NCBI GenBank assembly: GCA_916610825.1
Contig: OU744447.1
Location: 27,664,561 to 27,728,560 of the forward strand
Origin: Haliclystus octoradiatus
Taxonomy: Eukaryota; Cnidaria; Staurozoa; Stauromedusae; Haliclystidae
Length of the DNA stretch: 64,000 bases
Direction: 5' to 3'
Each line of letters begins with the position of its first letter. Positions within the stretch are counted from its first letter, which is position 1. This document shows positions 1 through 11,199 of the stretch, piece by piece. A model generated the notes under the pieces. That model worked only from the letters and a program-made list of their open reading frames with translations, searched no databases and had not been told where the DNA came from. Made by a program: the position numbers and the translations under genes.

Positions 1-262
1 CATTTTGAGTTGTTTTTGTCAAATTCGTGTTCTCTTGGGAATTAAGCATTGTTTTTCTCAAATTCGAATTCCTTTGCGAATTAGGCATTGTTTTTGGTCA
101 TTTTGAGTTGTTTTTGTCAAATTCTAATTCCCTTGGGAATTAAGTATTATTTTTGGTAATTTTGAGTTGTTTTTGTCAAATTCGAATTCCCTTGGCAATT
201 AAGTATTGTTTTTGGTCATTTTGAGTTGTTTTTGTCAATTTCGAATTCCCTTGGGAATTTGG

Positions 263-301
263 CATTGTTTTTTCTCATTTCCCATTCACTTGGGAATTAG
301 G
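263..301 (+). repeat. Exemplar of short monomer S2 (39 bp)
   Basis: S2 begins CATTGTTTTTTCTCATTTCC and continues CATTCACTTGGGAATTAGG. It is 39 bp like S1 but has a different middle and lacks the TTCGAA and GAATTC motifs. It usually follows an L monomer ending TTTGG. Subtypes carry CATTCATTT, CATTTACTT, CGATTCACC (domain D) or CTTTCACTT (domain D), and these track the higher-order position. Confidence 0.95.
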
Positions 302-360
302 CATTGTTTTTAGTCATTTTGAGTTGTTTTTGTCAAATTCGAGTTCCCTTGGGAATTAAG

Positions 361-399
361 CATTGTTTTTCTCAAATTCGAATTCCTTTGAGAATTAGG
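361..399 (+). repeat. Exemplar of short monomer S1 (39 bp)
   Basis: S1 is the commonest short form. It joins the first half of part a (CATTGTTTTT) straight to the second half of part b (CTCAAATTCG), then has a 19-base part c reading CCTTTGAG in its centre. It is therefore an L monomer lacking exactly 20 bp between two T5 runs. The inverted repeat in part c is weakened to AATTC/GAATT arms. A subtype reading TTTGCGAATT always follows the GTGTTCTC type of L monomer, for example at 47-85. The subtype ACTTCGCG occurs near 35370, 36120 and 41963. Confidence 0.95.
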
Positions 400-458
400 C
401 GTTGTTTTTGATCATTTTGAGCTGTTTTTGTCAAATTCGAATTCCCTTGGGAATTTGG

Positions 459-497
459 CATTGTTTTTTATCATTTTTCTTTCCCTTAGGAATTAGG
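459..497 (+). repeat. Exemplar of short monomer S3 (39 bp)
   Basis: S3 has the core TTTATCATTTTTCTTTCCC followed by TTAGGAATTAGG. It is 39 bp and lacks TTCGAA and GAATTC. It usually follows an L monomer ending TTTGG. Subtypes include GCTTTTTATC in domain B, TATCATCTTTC directly after the 50-bp monomer, CCTTATGAATT in two domain-A units, CCTTACGAATT near 899 and 6258, and a 38-bp form in domain D near 60569 and 62059. Confidence 0.95.
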
Positions 498-909
498 CAT
501 TGTTTTTGGTCATTTTGAGTTGTTTTTGTCAAATTCGAATTGCCTTGGGAATTAAGCATTGTTTTTGGTCATTTTGAGTTGTTTTTTTCAAATTCGAATT
601 CCCTTGGAAATGAGGTATTGTTTTTGGTCAATTTAAATTGTTTTTGTAAATTTCGAATTCCCTTGGGAATTTGGCATTGTTTTTTCTCATTTCCCATTCA
701 TTTGGGAATTAGGCATTGTATTTAGTCATTTTGAGTTGTTTTTGTCAAATTCGAGTTCTCTTGGGAATTAAGCATTGTTTTTCTCAAATTCGAATTCCTT
801 TGAGAATTAGGCATTGTTTTTGGTCAATTTGAATTGTTTTTGTCAAATTTGAATTCCCTTGGGAATTTGGCATTGTTTTTTATCATTTTTCTTTCCCTTA
901 CGAATTAGG

Positions 910-968
910 CATTGTTTTTGGTCATTTTGAGTTGTTTTTGTCAAATTCGAATTCCCTTGGGAATTAAG
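910..968 (+). repeat. Exemplar of the long (L, 59-bp) monomer
   Basis: This is a clean copy of the main monomer. It has three parts. Part a, at 910-929, is CATTGTTTTTGGTCATTTTG. Part b, at 930-949, matches part a at 13 of 20 positions, including the shared core TTGTTTTTG. Part c, at 950-968, holds AATTCCC-TT-GGGAATT, a 7-bp inverted repeat around two bases. The b/c junction makes the 10-bp palindrome AATTCGAATT and an EcoRI site, GAATTC. L variants differ in part a (GGTCA, AGTCA, GATCA, GGTAA), in part b (GTCAAATTC, CTCAAATTC, GTCAATTTC) and in the last bases (TTAAG, TGAGG, TTTGG, TTGAG, TTACG). These variants give each position in a higher-order repeat its identity. Confidence 0.95.
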
Positions 969-1501
969 CATTGTTTTTGGTCATTTTGAGTTGTTTTTCT
1001 CAAATTCGAATTCCCTTGGGAATGAGGTATTGTTTTTGATCAATTTGAATTGTTTTTGTCAATTTCGAATTCCCTTGAGAATTTGGCATTGTTTTTTCTC
1101 ATTTCCCATTCACTTGGGAATTAGGCATTGTTTTTAGTCATTTTGAGTTGTTTTTGTCAAATTCGAGTTCCCTTGGGAATTGAGCATTGTTTTTGGTCAT
1201 TTTGAGTTGTTTTTCTCAAATTCGAATTCCCTTGGAAATTTGGCATTGTTTTTTATCATTTTTCTTTCCCTTAGGAATTAGGCATTGTTTTTGGTCATTT
1301 TGAGTTGTTTTTGTCAAATTCTAATTCAATTTGGAATTAAGCATTGTTTTTGGTCATTTTGAGTTGTTTTTCTCAAATTCGAATTCCCTTGGGAATGAGG
1401 TATTGTTTTTGGTCAATTTGAATTGTTTTTGTCAATTTCGAATTCCGTTGGGAATTTGGCATTGTTTTTTCTCATTTCCCATTCACTTGGGAATTAGGCA
1501 T

Positions 1502-3916
1502 TGTATTTAGTCATTTTGAGTTGTTTTTGTCAAATTCGTGTTCTCTTGGGAATTAAGCATTGTTTTTCTCAAATTCGAATTCCTTTGCGAATTAGGCATT
1601 GTTTTTGGTCATTTTGAGTTGTTTTTGTCAAATTCGAATCCCCTTGGGAATTAAATATTGTTTTTGGTCATTTTGAGTTGTTATTCTCAAATTCGAATTA
1701 CTTTGGGAATGAGGTATTGTTTTTGGTCAATTTGAAATGTTTTTGTCAATTTCGAATTCCCTTGGGAATTTGGCACTGTTTTTTCTCATTTCCCATTCAC
1801 TTGGGAATTGGGCAATGTTTTTGGTCATTTTGAGTTGTTTTTGTCAAATTCTAATTCCCTTGGGAATTAAGTATTATTTTTGGTAATTTTGAGTTGTTTT
1901 TGTCAAATTCGAATTCCCTTGGCAATTAAGTATTGTTTTTGGTCATTTTGAGTTGTTTTTGTCAAATTCGAGTTCCCTTGGGAATTGAGCATTGTTTTTC
2001 TCAAATTCGAATTCCTTTGAGAATTAGGCATTGTTTTTAGTCATTTTGAGTTGTTTTTGTCAAATTCGAGTTCTCTTGAGAATTACGCATTGTTTTTCTC
2101 AAATTCGAATTCCTTTGAGAATTAGGCATTGTTTTTGGTCAATTTGAATTGTTTTTGTCAAATTTGAATTCCCTTTGGAATTTGGCATTGTTTTTTATCA
2201 TTTTTCTTTCCCTTAGGAATTAGGCATTGTTTTTGGTCATTTTGAGTTGTTTTTGTCAAATTCGAATTCCCTTGGGAATTAAGTATTATTTTTGGTAATT
2301 TTGAGTTGTTTTTGTCAAATTCGAATTCCCTTGGCAATTAAGTATTTGTTTTTGGTCATTTTGAGTTGTTTTTGTCAAATTCGAGTTCCCTTGGGAATTA
2401 CGCATTGTTTTTCTCAAATTCGAATTCCTTTGAGAATTAGGCATTGTTTTTGGTCAATTTGAATTGTTTTTGTCAAATCTGAATTCCCTTGGGAATTTGG
2501 CATTGTTTTTTATCATTTTTCTTTCCCTTGGGAATTAAGCATTGTTTTTGGTCATTTTGAGTTGTTTTTCTCAAATTCGAATTCCCTTGGGAATGAGGTA
2601 TTGTTTTTGGTCAATTTGAATTGTTTTTGTCAATTTCGAATTCCCTTGGGAATTTGGCATTGTTTTTTCTCATTTCCCATTCACTTGGGAATTAGGCATT
2701 GTTTTTAGTCATTTTGAGTTGTTTTTGTCAAATTCGAGTTCCCTTGGGAATTGAGCATTGTTTTTCTCAAATTCGAATTCCTTTGAGAATTAGGCATTGT
2801 TTTTAGTCATTTTGAGTTGTTTTTCTCAAATTCGAATTCCTTTGAGAATTAGGCATTGTTTTTGGTCAATTTGAATTGTTTTTGTCAAATTTGAATTCCC
2901 TTGGGAATTTGGCATTGTTTTTTATCATTTTTCTTTCCCTTAGGAATTAGGCATTGTTTTTGGTCATTTTGAGTTGTTTTTGTCAAATTCGAATTCCCTT
3001 GGGAATTAAGCATTGTTTTTGGTCATTTTGAGTTGTTTTTCTCAAATTCGAATTCCCTTGGGAATGAGGTATTGTTTTTGATCAATTTGAATTGTTTTTG
3101 TCAATTTCGAATTCCCTTGGGAATTTGGCATTGTTTTTTCTCATTTCCCATTCACTTGGGAATTAGGCATTGTTTTTAGTCATTTTGAGTTGTTTTTGTC
3201 AAATTCTAGTTCCCTTGGGAATTGAGCATTGTTTTTGGTCATTTTGAGTTGTTTTTCTCAAATTCGAATTCCCTTGGAAATTTGGCATTGTTTTTTATCA
3301 TTTTTCTTTCCCTTAGGAATTAGGCATTGTTTTTGGTCATTTTGAGTTGTTTTTGTCAAATTCAAATTCCCTTGGGAATTAAGCATTGTTTTTGGTCATT
3401 TTGAGTTGTTTTTCTCAAATTCGAATTCCCTTGGGAATGAGGTATTGTTTTTGGTCAATTTGAATTGTTTTTGTCAATTTCGAATTCCCTTGGGAATTTG
3501 GCATTGTTTTTTCTCATTTCCCATTCACTTGGGAATTAGGCATTGTTTTTAGTCATTTTGAGTTGTTTTTGTCAAATTCGAGTTCCCTTGGGAATTGAGC
3601 ATTGTTTTTGGTCATTTTGAGTTGTTTTTCTCAAATTCGAATTCCCTTGGAAATTTGGCATTGTTTTTTATCATTTTTCTTTCCCTTAGGAATTAGGCAT
3701 TGTTTTTGGTCATTCTGAGTTGTTTTTGTCAAATTCTAATTCCCTTTGGAATTAAGCATTGTTTTTGGTCATTTTGAGTTGTTTTTCTCAAATTCGAATT
3801 CCCTTGGGAATGAGGTATTGTTTTTGGTCAATTTGAATTGTTTTTGTCAATTTCGAATTCCGTTGGGAATTTGGCATTGTTTTTTCTCATTTCCCATTCA
3901 CTTGGGAATTAAGCAT
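1502..3916 (+). repeat. HOR-A unit, 2415 bp, one deletion and a doubled cassette
   Basis: Measured between GTATTTAG landmarks, this unit follows the 42-mer order with three changes. It lacks 98 bp (one L + one S) near 2400 relative to the copy at 6861. It carries the fused S3/L monomer near 2521, also seen near 7978. It has two tandem copies of the 373-bp cassette, at 3168-3540 and 3541-3913. Arithmetic closes exactly: 2199 - 59 - 98 + 373 = 2415. Confidence 0.9.
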
Positions 3917-5349
3917 TGTATTTAGTCATTTTGAGTTGTTTTTGTCAAATTCGTGTTCTCTTGGGAATTAAGCATTGTTTTTGGTCATTTTGAGTTGTTT
4001 TTCTCAAATTCGAATTCCCTTGGGAATGAGGTATTGTTTTTGGTCAATTTGAATTGTTTTTGTCAATTTCGAATTCCCTTGGGAATTTGGCATTGTTTTT
4101 TCTCATTTCCCATTCACTTGGGAATTAGGCATTGTTTTTAGTCATTTTGAGTTGTTTTTGTCAAATTCGAGTTCCCTTGGGAATTGAGCATTGTTTTTCT
4201 CAAATTCGAATTCCTTTGAGAATTAGGCATTGTTTTTAGTCATTTTGAGTTGTTTTTCTCAAATTCGAATTCCTTTGAGAATTAGGCATTGTTTTTGGTC
4301 AATTTGAATTGTTTTTGTCAAATTTGAATTCCCTTGGGAATTTGGCATTGTTTTTTATCATTTTTCTTTCCCTTAGGAATTAGGCATTGTTTTTGGTCAT
4401 TTTGAGTTGTTTTTGTCAAATTCGAATTCCCTTGGGAATTAAGCATTGTTTTTGGTCATTTTGAGTTGTTTTTCTCAAATTCGAATTCCCTTGGGAATGA
4501 GGTATTGTTTTTGATCAATTTGAATTGTTTTTGTCAATTTCGAATTCCCTTGGGAATTTGGCATTGTTTTTTCTCATTTCCCATTCACTTGGGAATTAGG
4601 CATTGTTTTTAGTCATTTTGAGTTGTTTTTGTCAAATTCTAGTTCCCTTGGGAATTGAGCATTGTTTTTGGTCATTTTGAGTTGTTTTTCTCAAATTCGA
4701 ATTCCCTTGGAAATTTGGCATTGTTTTTTATCATTTTTCTTTCCCTTAGGAATTAGGCATTGTTTTTGGTCATTTTGAGTTGTTTTTGTCAAATTCGAAT
4801 TCCCTTGGGAATTAAGCATTGTTTTTGGTCATTTTGAGTTGTTTTTCTCAAATTCGAATTCCCTTGGGAATGAGGTATTGTTTTTGGTCAATTTGAATTG
4901 TTTTTGTCAATTTCGAATTCCCTTGGGAATTTGGCATTGTTTTTTCTCATTTCCCATTCACTTGGGAATTAGGCATTGTTTTTAGTCATTTTGAGTTGTT
5001 TTTGTCAAATTCGAGTTCCCTTGGGAATTGAGCATTGTTTTTGGTCATTTTGAGTTGTTTTTCTCAAATTCGAATTCCCTTGGAAATTTGGCATTGTTTT
5101 TTATCATTTTTCTTTCCCTTAGGAATTAGGCATTGTTTTTGGTCATTCTGAGTTGTTTTTGTCAAATTCTAATTCCCTTTGGAATTAAGCATTGTTTTTG
5201 GTCATTTTGAGTTGTTTTTCTCAAATTCGAATTCCCTTGGGAATGAGGTATTGTTTTTGGTCAATTTGAATTGTTTTTGTCAATTTCGAATTCCGTTGGG
5301 AATTTGGCATTGTTTTTTCTCATTTCCCATTCACTTGGGAATTAAGCAT
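3917..5349 (+). repeat. HOR-A partial unit, 1433 bp
   Basis: After its landmark monomer this unit jumps directly to position 24 of the 42-mer, then follows it to the end with the cassette again doubled (4601-4973 and 4974-5346). It repeats 2540-3916 at an offset of 1433 bp, sharing the private CTAGTTCCC (3206 and 4639) and CTAATTCCCTTTGG with CATTCTGAG (near 3714 and 5147). Its content of 19 L and 8 S monomers sums to exactly 1433 bp. Confidence 0.92.
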
Positions 5350-6860
5350 TGTATTTAGTCATTTTGAGTTGTTTTTGTCAAATTCGTGTTCTCTTGGGAA
5401 TTAAGCATTGTTTTTCTCAAATTCGAATTCCTTTGCGAATTAGGCATTGTTTTTGGTCATTTTGAGTTGTTTTTGTCAAATTCTAATTCCCTTGGGAATT
5501 AAGTATTATTTTTGGTAATTTTGAGTTGTTTTTGTCAAATTCGAATTCCCTTGGCAATTAAGTATTGTTTTTGGTCATTTTGAGTTGTTTTTGTCAATTT
5601 CGAATTCCCTTGGGAATTTGGCATTGTTTTTTCTCATTTCCCATTCACTTGGGAATTAGGCATTGTTTTTAGTCATTTTGAGTTGTTTTTGTCAAATTCG
5701 AGTTCCCTTGGGAATTAAGCATTGTTTTTCTCAAATTCGAATTCCTTTGAGAATTAGGCGTTGTTTTTGATCATTTTGAGCTGTTTTTGTCAAATTCGAA
5801 TTCCCTTGGGAATTTGGCATTGTTTTTTATCATTTTTCTTTCCCTTAGGAATTAGGCATTGTTTTTGGTCATTTTGAGTTGTTTTTGTCAAATTCGAATT
5901 GCCTTGGGAATTAAGCATTGTTTTTGGTCATTTTGAGTTGTTTTTCTCAAATTCGAATTCCCTTGGAAATGAGGTATTGTTTTTGGTCAATTTAAATTGT
6001 TTTTGTAAATTTCGAATTCCCTTGGGAATTTGGCATTGTTTTTTCTCATTTCCCATTCATTTGGGAATTAGGCATTGTATTTAGTCATTTTGAGTTGTTT
6101 TTGTCAAATTCGAGTTCTCTTGGGAATTAAGCATTGTTTTTCTCAAATTCGAATTCCTTTGAGAATTAGGCATTGTTTTTGGTCAATTTGAATTGTTTTT
6201 GTCAAATTTGAATTCCCTTGGGAATTTGGCATTGTTTTTTATCATTTTTCTTTCCCTTACGAATTAGGCATTGTTTTTGGTCATTTTGAGTTGTTTTTGT
6301 CAAATTCGAATTCCCTTGGGAATTAAGCATTGTTTTTGGTCATTTTGAGTTGTTTTTCTCAAATTCGAATTCCCTTGGGAATGAGGTATTGTTTTTGATC
6401 AATTTGAATTGTTTTTGTCAATTTCGAATTCCCTTGGGAATTTGGCATTGTTTTTTCTCATTTCCCATTCACTTGGGAATTAGGCATTGTTTTTAGTCAT
6501 TTTGAGTTGTTTTTGTCAAATTCGAGTTCCCTTGGGAATTGAGCATTGTTTTTGGTCATTTTGAGTTGTTTTTCTCAAATTCGAATTCCCTTGGAAATTT
6601 GGCATTGTTTTTTATCATTTTTCTTTCCCTTAGGAATTAGGCATTGTTTTTGGTCATTTTGAGTTGTTTTTGTCAAATTCTAATTCAATTTGGAATTAAG
6701 CATTGTTTTTGGTCATTTTGAGTTGTTTTTCTCAAATTCGAATTCCCTTGGGAATGAGGTATTGTTTTTGGTCAATTTGAATTGTTTTTGTCAATTTCGA
6801 ATTCCGTTGGGAATTTGGCATTGTTTTTTCTCATTTCCCATTCACTTGGGAATTAGGCAT
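5350..6860 (+). repeat. Domain A segment alpha, copy 2
   Basis: From 5360 this is the second copy of 1-1501 at an offset of 5359 bp. The first ten bases belong to the landmark monomer. The same rare variants are present in the same order. It carries one 373-bp cassette and leads into a run of regular HOR-A units. Confidence 0.93.
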
Positions 6861-9000
6861 TGTATTTAGTCATTTTGAGTTGTTTTTGTCAAATTCGTGT
6901 TCTCTTGGGAATTAAGCATTGTTTTTCTCAAATTCGAATTCCTTTGCGAATTAGGCATTGTTTTTGGTCATTTTGAGTTGTTTTTGTCAAATTCGAATCC
7001 CCTTGGGAATTAAATATTGTTTTTGGTCATTTTGAGTTGTTTTTCTCAAATTCGAATTACTTTGGGAATGAGGTATTGTTTTTGGTCAATTTGAAATGTT
7101 TTTGTCAATTTCGAATTCCCTTGGGAATTTGGCACTGTTTTTTCTCATTTCCCATTCACTTGGGAATTGGGCAATGTTTTTGGTCATTTTGAGTTGTTTT
7201 TGTCAAATTCTAATTCCCTTGGGAATTAAGTATTATTTTTGGTAATTTTGAGTTGTTTTTGTCAAATTCGAATTCCCTTGGCAATTAAGTATTGTTTTTG
7301 GTCATTTTGAGTTGTTTTTGTCAAATTCGAGTTCCCTTGGGAATTGAGCATTGTTTTTCTCAAATTCGAATTCCTTTGAGAATTAGGCATTGTTTTTAGT
7401 CATTTTGAGTTGTTTTTGTCAAATTCGAGTTCTCTTGAGAATTACGCATTGTTTTTCTCAAATTCGAATTCCTTTGAGAATTAGGCATTGTTTTTGGTCA
7501 ATTTGAATTGTTTTTGTCAAATTTGAATTCCCTTTGGAATTTGGCATTGTTTTTTATCATTTTTCTTTCCCTTAGGAATTAGGCATTGTTTTTGGTCATT
7601 TTGAGTTGTTTTTGTCAAATTCGAATTCCCTTGGGAATTAAGTATTATTTTTGGTAATTTTGAGTTGTTTTTGTCAAATTCGAATTCCCTTGGCAATTAA
7701 GTATTTGTTTTTGGTCATTTTGAGTTGTTTTTGTCAAATTCGAGTTCCCTTGGGAATTGAGCATTGTTTTTCTCAAATTCGAATTCCTTTGAGAATTAGG
7801 CATTGTTTTTAGTCATTTTGAGTTGTTTTTGTCAAATTCGAGTTCTCTTGGGAATTACGCATTGTTTTTCTCAAATTCGAATTCCTTTGAGAATTAGGCA
7901 TTGTTTTTGGTCAATTTGAATTGTTTTTGTCAAATCTGAATTCCCTTGGGAATTTGGCATTGTTTTTTATCATTTTTCTTTCCCTTGGGAATTAAGCATT
8001 GTTTTTGGTCATTTTGAGTTGTTTTTCTCAAATTCGAATTCCCTTGGGAATGAGGTATTGTTTTTGGTCAATTTGAATTGTTTTTGTCAATTTCGAATTC
8101 CCTTGGGAATTTGGCATTGTTTTTTCTCATTTCCCATTCACTTGGGAATTAGGCATTGTTTTTAGTCATTTTGAGTTGTTTTTGTCAAATTCGAGTTCCC
8201 TTGGGAATTGAGCATTGTTTTTCTCAAATTCGAATTCCTTTGAGAATTAGGCATTGTTTTTAGTCATTTTGAGTTGTTTTTCTCAAATTCGAATTCCTTT
8301 GAGAATTAGGCATTGTTTTTGGTCAATTTGAATTGTTTTTGTCAAATTTGAATTCCCTTGGGAATTTGGCATTGTTTTTTATCATTTTTCTTTCCCTTAG
8401 GAATTAGGCATTGTTTTTGGTCATTTTGAGTTGTTTTTGTCAAATTCGAATTCCCTTGGGAATTAAGCATTGTTTTTGGTCATTTTGAGTTGTTTTTCTC
8501 AAATTCGAATTCCCTTGGGAATGAGGTATTGTTTTTGATCAATTTGAATTGTTTTTGTCAATTTCGAATTCCCTTGGGAATTTGGCATTGTTTTTTCTCA
8601 TTTCCCATTCACTTGGGAATTAGGCATTGTTTTTAGTCATTTTGAGTTGTTTTTGTCAAATTCTAGTTCCCTTGGGAATTGAGCATTGTTTTTGGTCATT
8701 TTGAGTTGTTTTTCTCAAATTCGAATTCCCTTGGAAATTTGGCATTGTTTTTTATCATTTTTCTTTCCCTTAGGAATTAGGCATTGTTTTTGGTCATTTT
8801 GAGTTGTTTTTGTCAAATTCTAATTCCCTTTGGAATTAAGCATTGTTTTTGGTCATTTTGAGTTGTTTTTCTCAAATTCGAATTCCCTTGGGAATGAGGT
8901 ATTGTTTTTGGTCAATTTGAATTGTTTTTGTCAATTTCGAATTCCGTTGGGAATTTGGCATTGTTTTTTCTCATTTCCCATTCACTTGGGAATTAGGCAT
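6861..9000 (+). repeat. HOR-A unit 1, 2140 bp
   Basis: This unit follows the 42-mer order but is 59 bp shorter than the next two. The loss is at about 7978, where S3 position 22 runs straight into the end of L position 23 (CTTTCCCTTGGGAATTAAGC). The fusion keeps monomer register, as expected of unequal exchange between aligned monomers. Confidence 0.93.
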
Positions 9001-11199
9001 TGTATTTAGTCATTTTGAGTTGTTTTTGTCAAATTCGTGTTCTCTTGGGAATTAAGCATTGTTTTTCTCAAATTCGAATTCCTTTGCGAATTAGGCATTG
9101 TTTTTGGTCATTTTGAGTTGTTTTTGTCAAATTCGAATCCCCTTGGGAATTAAATATTGTTTTTGGTCATTTTGAGTTGTTTTTCTCAAATTCGAATTAC
9201 TTTGGGAATGAGGTATTGTTTTTGGTCAATTTGAAATGTTTTTGTCAATTTCGAATTCCCTTGGGAATTTGGCACTGTTTTTTCTCATTTCCCATTCACT
9301 TGGGAATTGGGCAATGTTTTTGGTCATTTTGAGTTGTTTTTGTCAAATTCTAATTCCCTTGGGAATTAAGTATTATTTTTGGTAATTTTGAGTTGTTTTT
9401 GTCAAATTCGAATTCCCTTGGCAATTAAGTATTGTTTTTGGTCATTTTGAGTTGTTTTTGTCAAATTCGAGTTCCCTTGGGAATTGAGCATTGTTTTTCT
9501 CAAATTCGAATTCCTTTGAGAATTAGGCATTGTTTTTAGTCATTTTGAGTTGTTTTTGTCAAATTCGAGTTCTCTTGGGAATTACGCATTGTTTTTCTCA
9601 AATTCGAATTCCTTTGAGAATTAGGCATTGTTTTTGGTCAATTTGAATTGTTTTTGTCAAATTTGAATTCCCTTTGGAATTTGGCATTGTTTTTTATCAT
9701 TTTTCTTTCCCTTAGGAATTAGGCATTGTTTTTGGTCATTTTGAGTTGTTTTTGTCAAATTCGAATTCCCTTGGGAATTAAGTATTATTTTTGGTAATTT
9801 TGAGTTGTTTTTGTCAAATTCGAATTCCCTTGGCAATTAAGTATTTGTTTTTGGTCATTTTGAGTTGTTTTTGTCAAATTCGAGTTCCCTTGGGAATTGA
9901 GCATTGTTTTTCTCAAATTCGAATTCCTTTGAGAATTAGGCATTGTTTTTAGTCATTTTGAGTTGTTTTTGTCAAATTCGAGTTCTCTTGGGAATTACGC
10001 ATTGTTTTTCTCAAATTCGAATTCCTTTGAGAATTAGGCATTGTTTTTGGTCAATTTGAATTGTTTTTGTCAAATCTGAATTCCCTTGGGAATTTGGCAT
10101 TGTTTTTTATCATTTTTCTTTCCCTTATGAATTAGGCATTGTTTTTGGTCATTTTGAGTTGTTTTTGTCAAATTCGAATTCCCTTGGGAATTAAGCATTG
10201 TTTTTGGTCATTTTGAGTTGTTTTTCTCAAATTCGAATTCCCTTGGGAATGAGGTATTGTTTTTGGTCAATTTGAATTGTTTTTGTCAATTTCGAATTCC
10301 CTTGGGAATTTGGCATTGTTTTTTCTCATTTCCCATTCACTTGGGAATTAGGCATTGTTTTTAGTCATTTTGAGTTGTTTTTGTCAAATTCGAGTTCCCT
10401 TGGGAATTGAGCATTGTTTTTCTCAAATTCGAATTCCTTTGAGAATTAGGCATTGTTTTTAGTCATTTTGAGTTGTTTTTCTCAAATTCGAATTCCTTTG
10501 AGAATTAGGCATTGTTTTTGGTCAATTTGAATTGTTTTTGTCAAATTTGAATTCCCTTGGGAATTTGGCATTGTTTTTTATTATTTTTCTTTCCCTTAGG
10601 AATTAGGCATTGTTTTTGGTCATTTTGAGTTGTTTTTGTCAAATTCGAATTCCCTTGGTCATTAAGCATTGTTTTTGGTCATTTTGAGTTGTTTTTCTCA
10701 AATTCGAATTCCCTTGGGAATGAGGTATTGTTTTTGATCAATTTGAATTGTTTTTGTCAATTTCGAATTCCCTTGGGAATTTGGCATTGTTTTTTCTCAT
10801 TTCCCATTCACTTGGGAATTAGGCATTGTTTTTAGTCATTTTGAGTTGTTTTTGTCAAATTCGAGTTCCCTTGGGAATTGAGCATTGTTTTTGGTCATTT
10901 TGAGTTGTTTTTCTCAAATTCGAATTCCCTTGGAAATTTGGCATTGTTTTTTATCATTTTTCTTTCCCTTAGGAATTAGGCATTGTTTTTGGTCATTTTG
11001 AGTTGTTTTTGTCAAATTCTAATTCCCTTTGGAATTAAGCATTGTTTTTGGTCATTTTGAGTTGTTTTTCTCAAATTCGAATTCCCTTGGGAATGAGGTA
11101 TTGTTTTTGGTCAATTTGAATTGTTTTTGTCAATTTCGAATTCCGTTGGGAATTTGGCATTGTTTTTTCTCATTTCCCATTCACTTGGGAATTAGGCAT
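9001..11199 (+). repeat. HOR-A unit 2, complete 42-mer, 2199 bp
   Basis: This is a full unit, with landmarks at 9001 and 11200. It holds the 60-bp L monomer with an extra T (AAGTATTTGTTTTT, near 9842), two GGTAATTTT monomers and one 373-bp cassette (10824-11196). It is nearly identical to the next unit, including CTTATGAATT and CCTTGGTCATTAAGC. Confidence 0.95.

Larger units (their letters stand above)
1..1501 (+). repeat. Domain A segment alpha, copy 1
   Basis: This 1.5-kb run of L and S monomers leads into the first GTATTTAG landmark of domain A at 1502. It is repeated almost perfectly 5359 bp downstream, at 5360-6860. Shared rare variants include GAATTGCC near 538, AATTTAAATTG near 630, CTTACGAATT near 899 and TAATTCAATTTGG near 1322. 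I noticed only a few single-base differences, such as one T for C near 590. The segment contains one copy of the 373-bp cassette, at 1126-1498. Confidence 0.93.

Noticed and set aside
910-968. Rho-independent terminator (inverted repeat followed by a T run).
   Set aside because: AATTCCC-TT-GGGAATT followed by TTTTT occurs in most L monomers, has a two-base loop, and there is no transcription unit to terminate.
930-968. CENP-B box (TTCG then A and CGGG at fixed spacing).
   Set aside because: The monomer has TTCG followed by TTGGG, but the G run is one base further away and the required A and CG are missing. No copy I read restores the motif.
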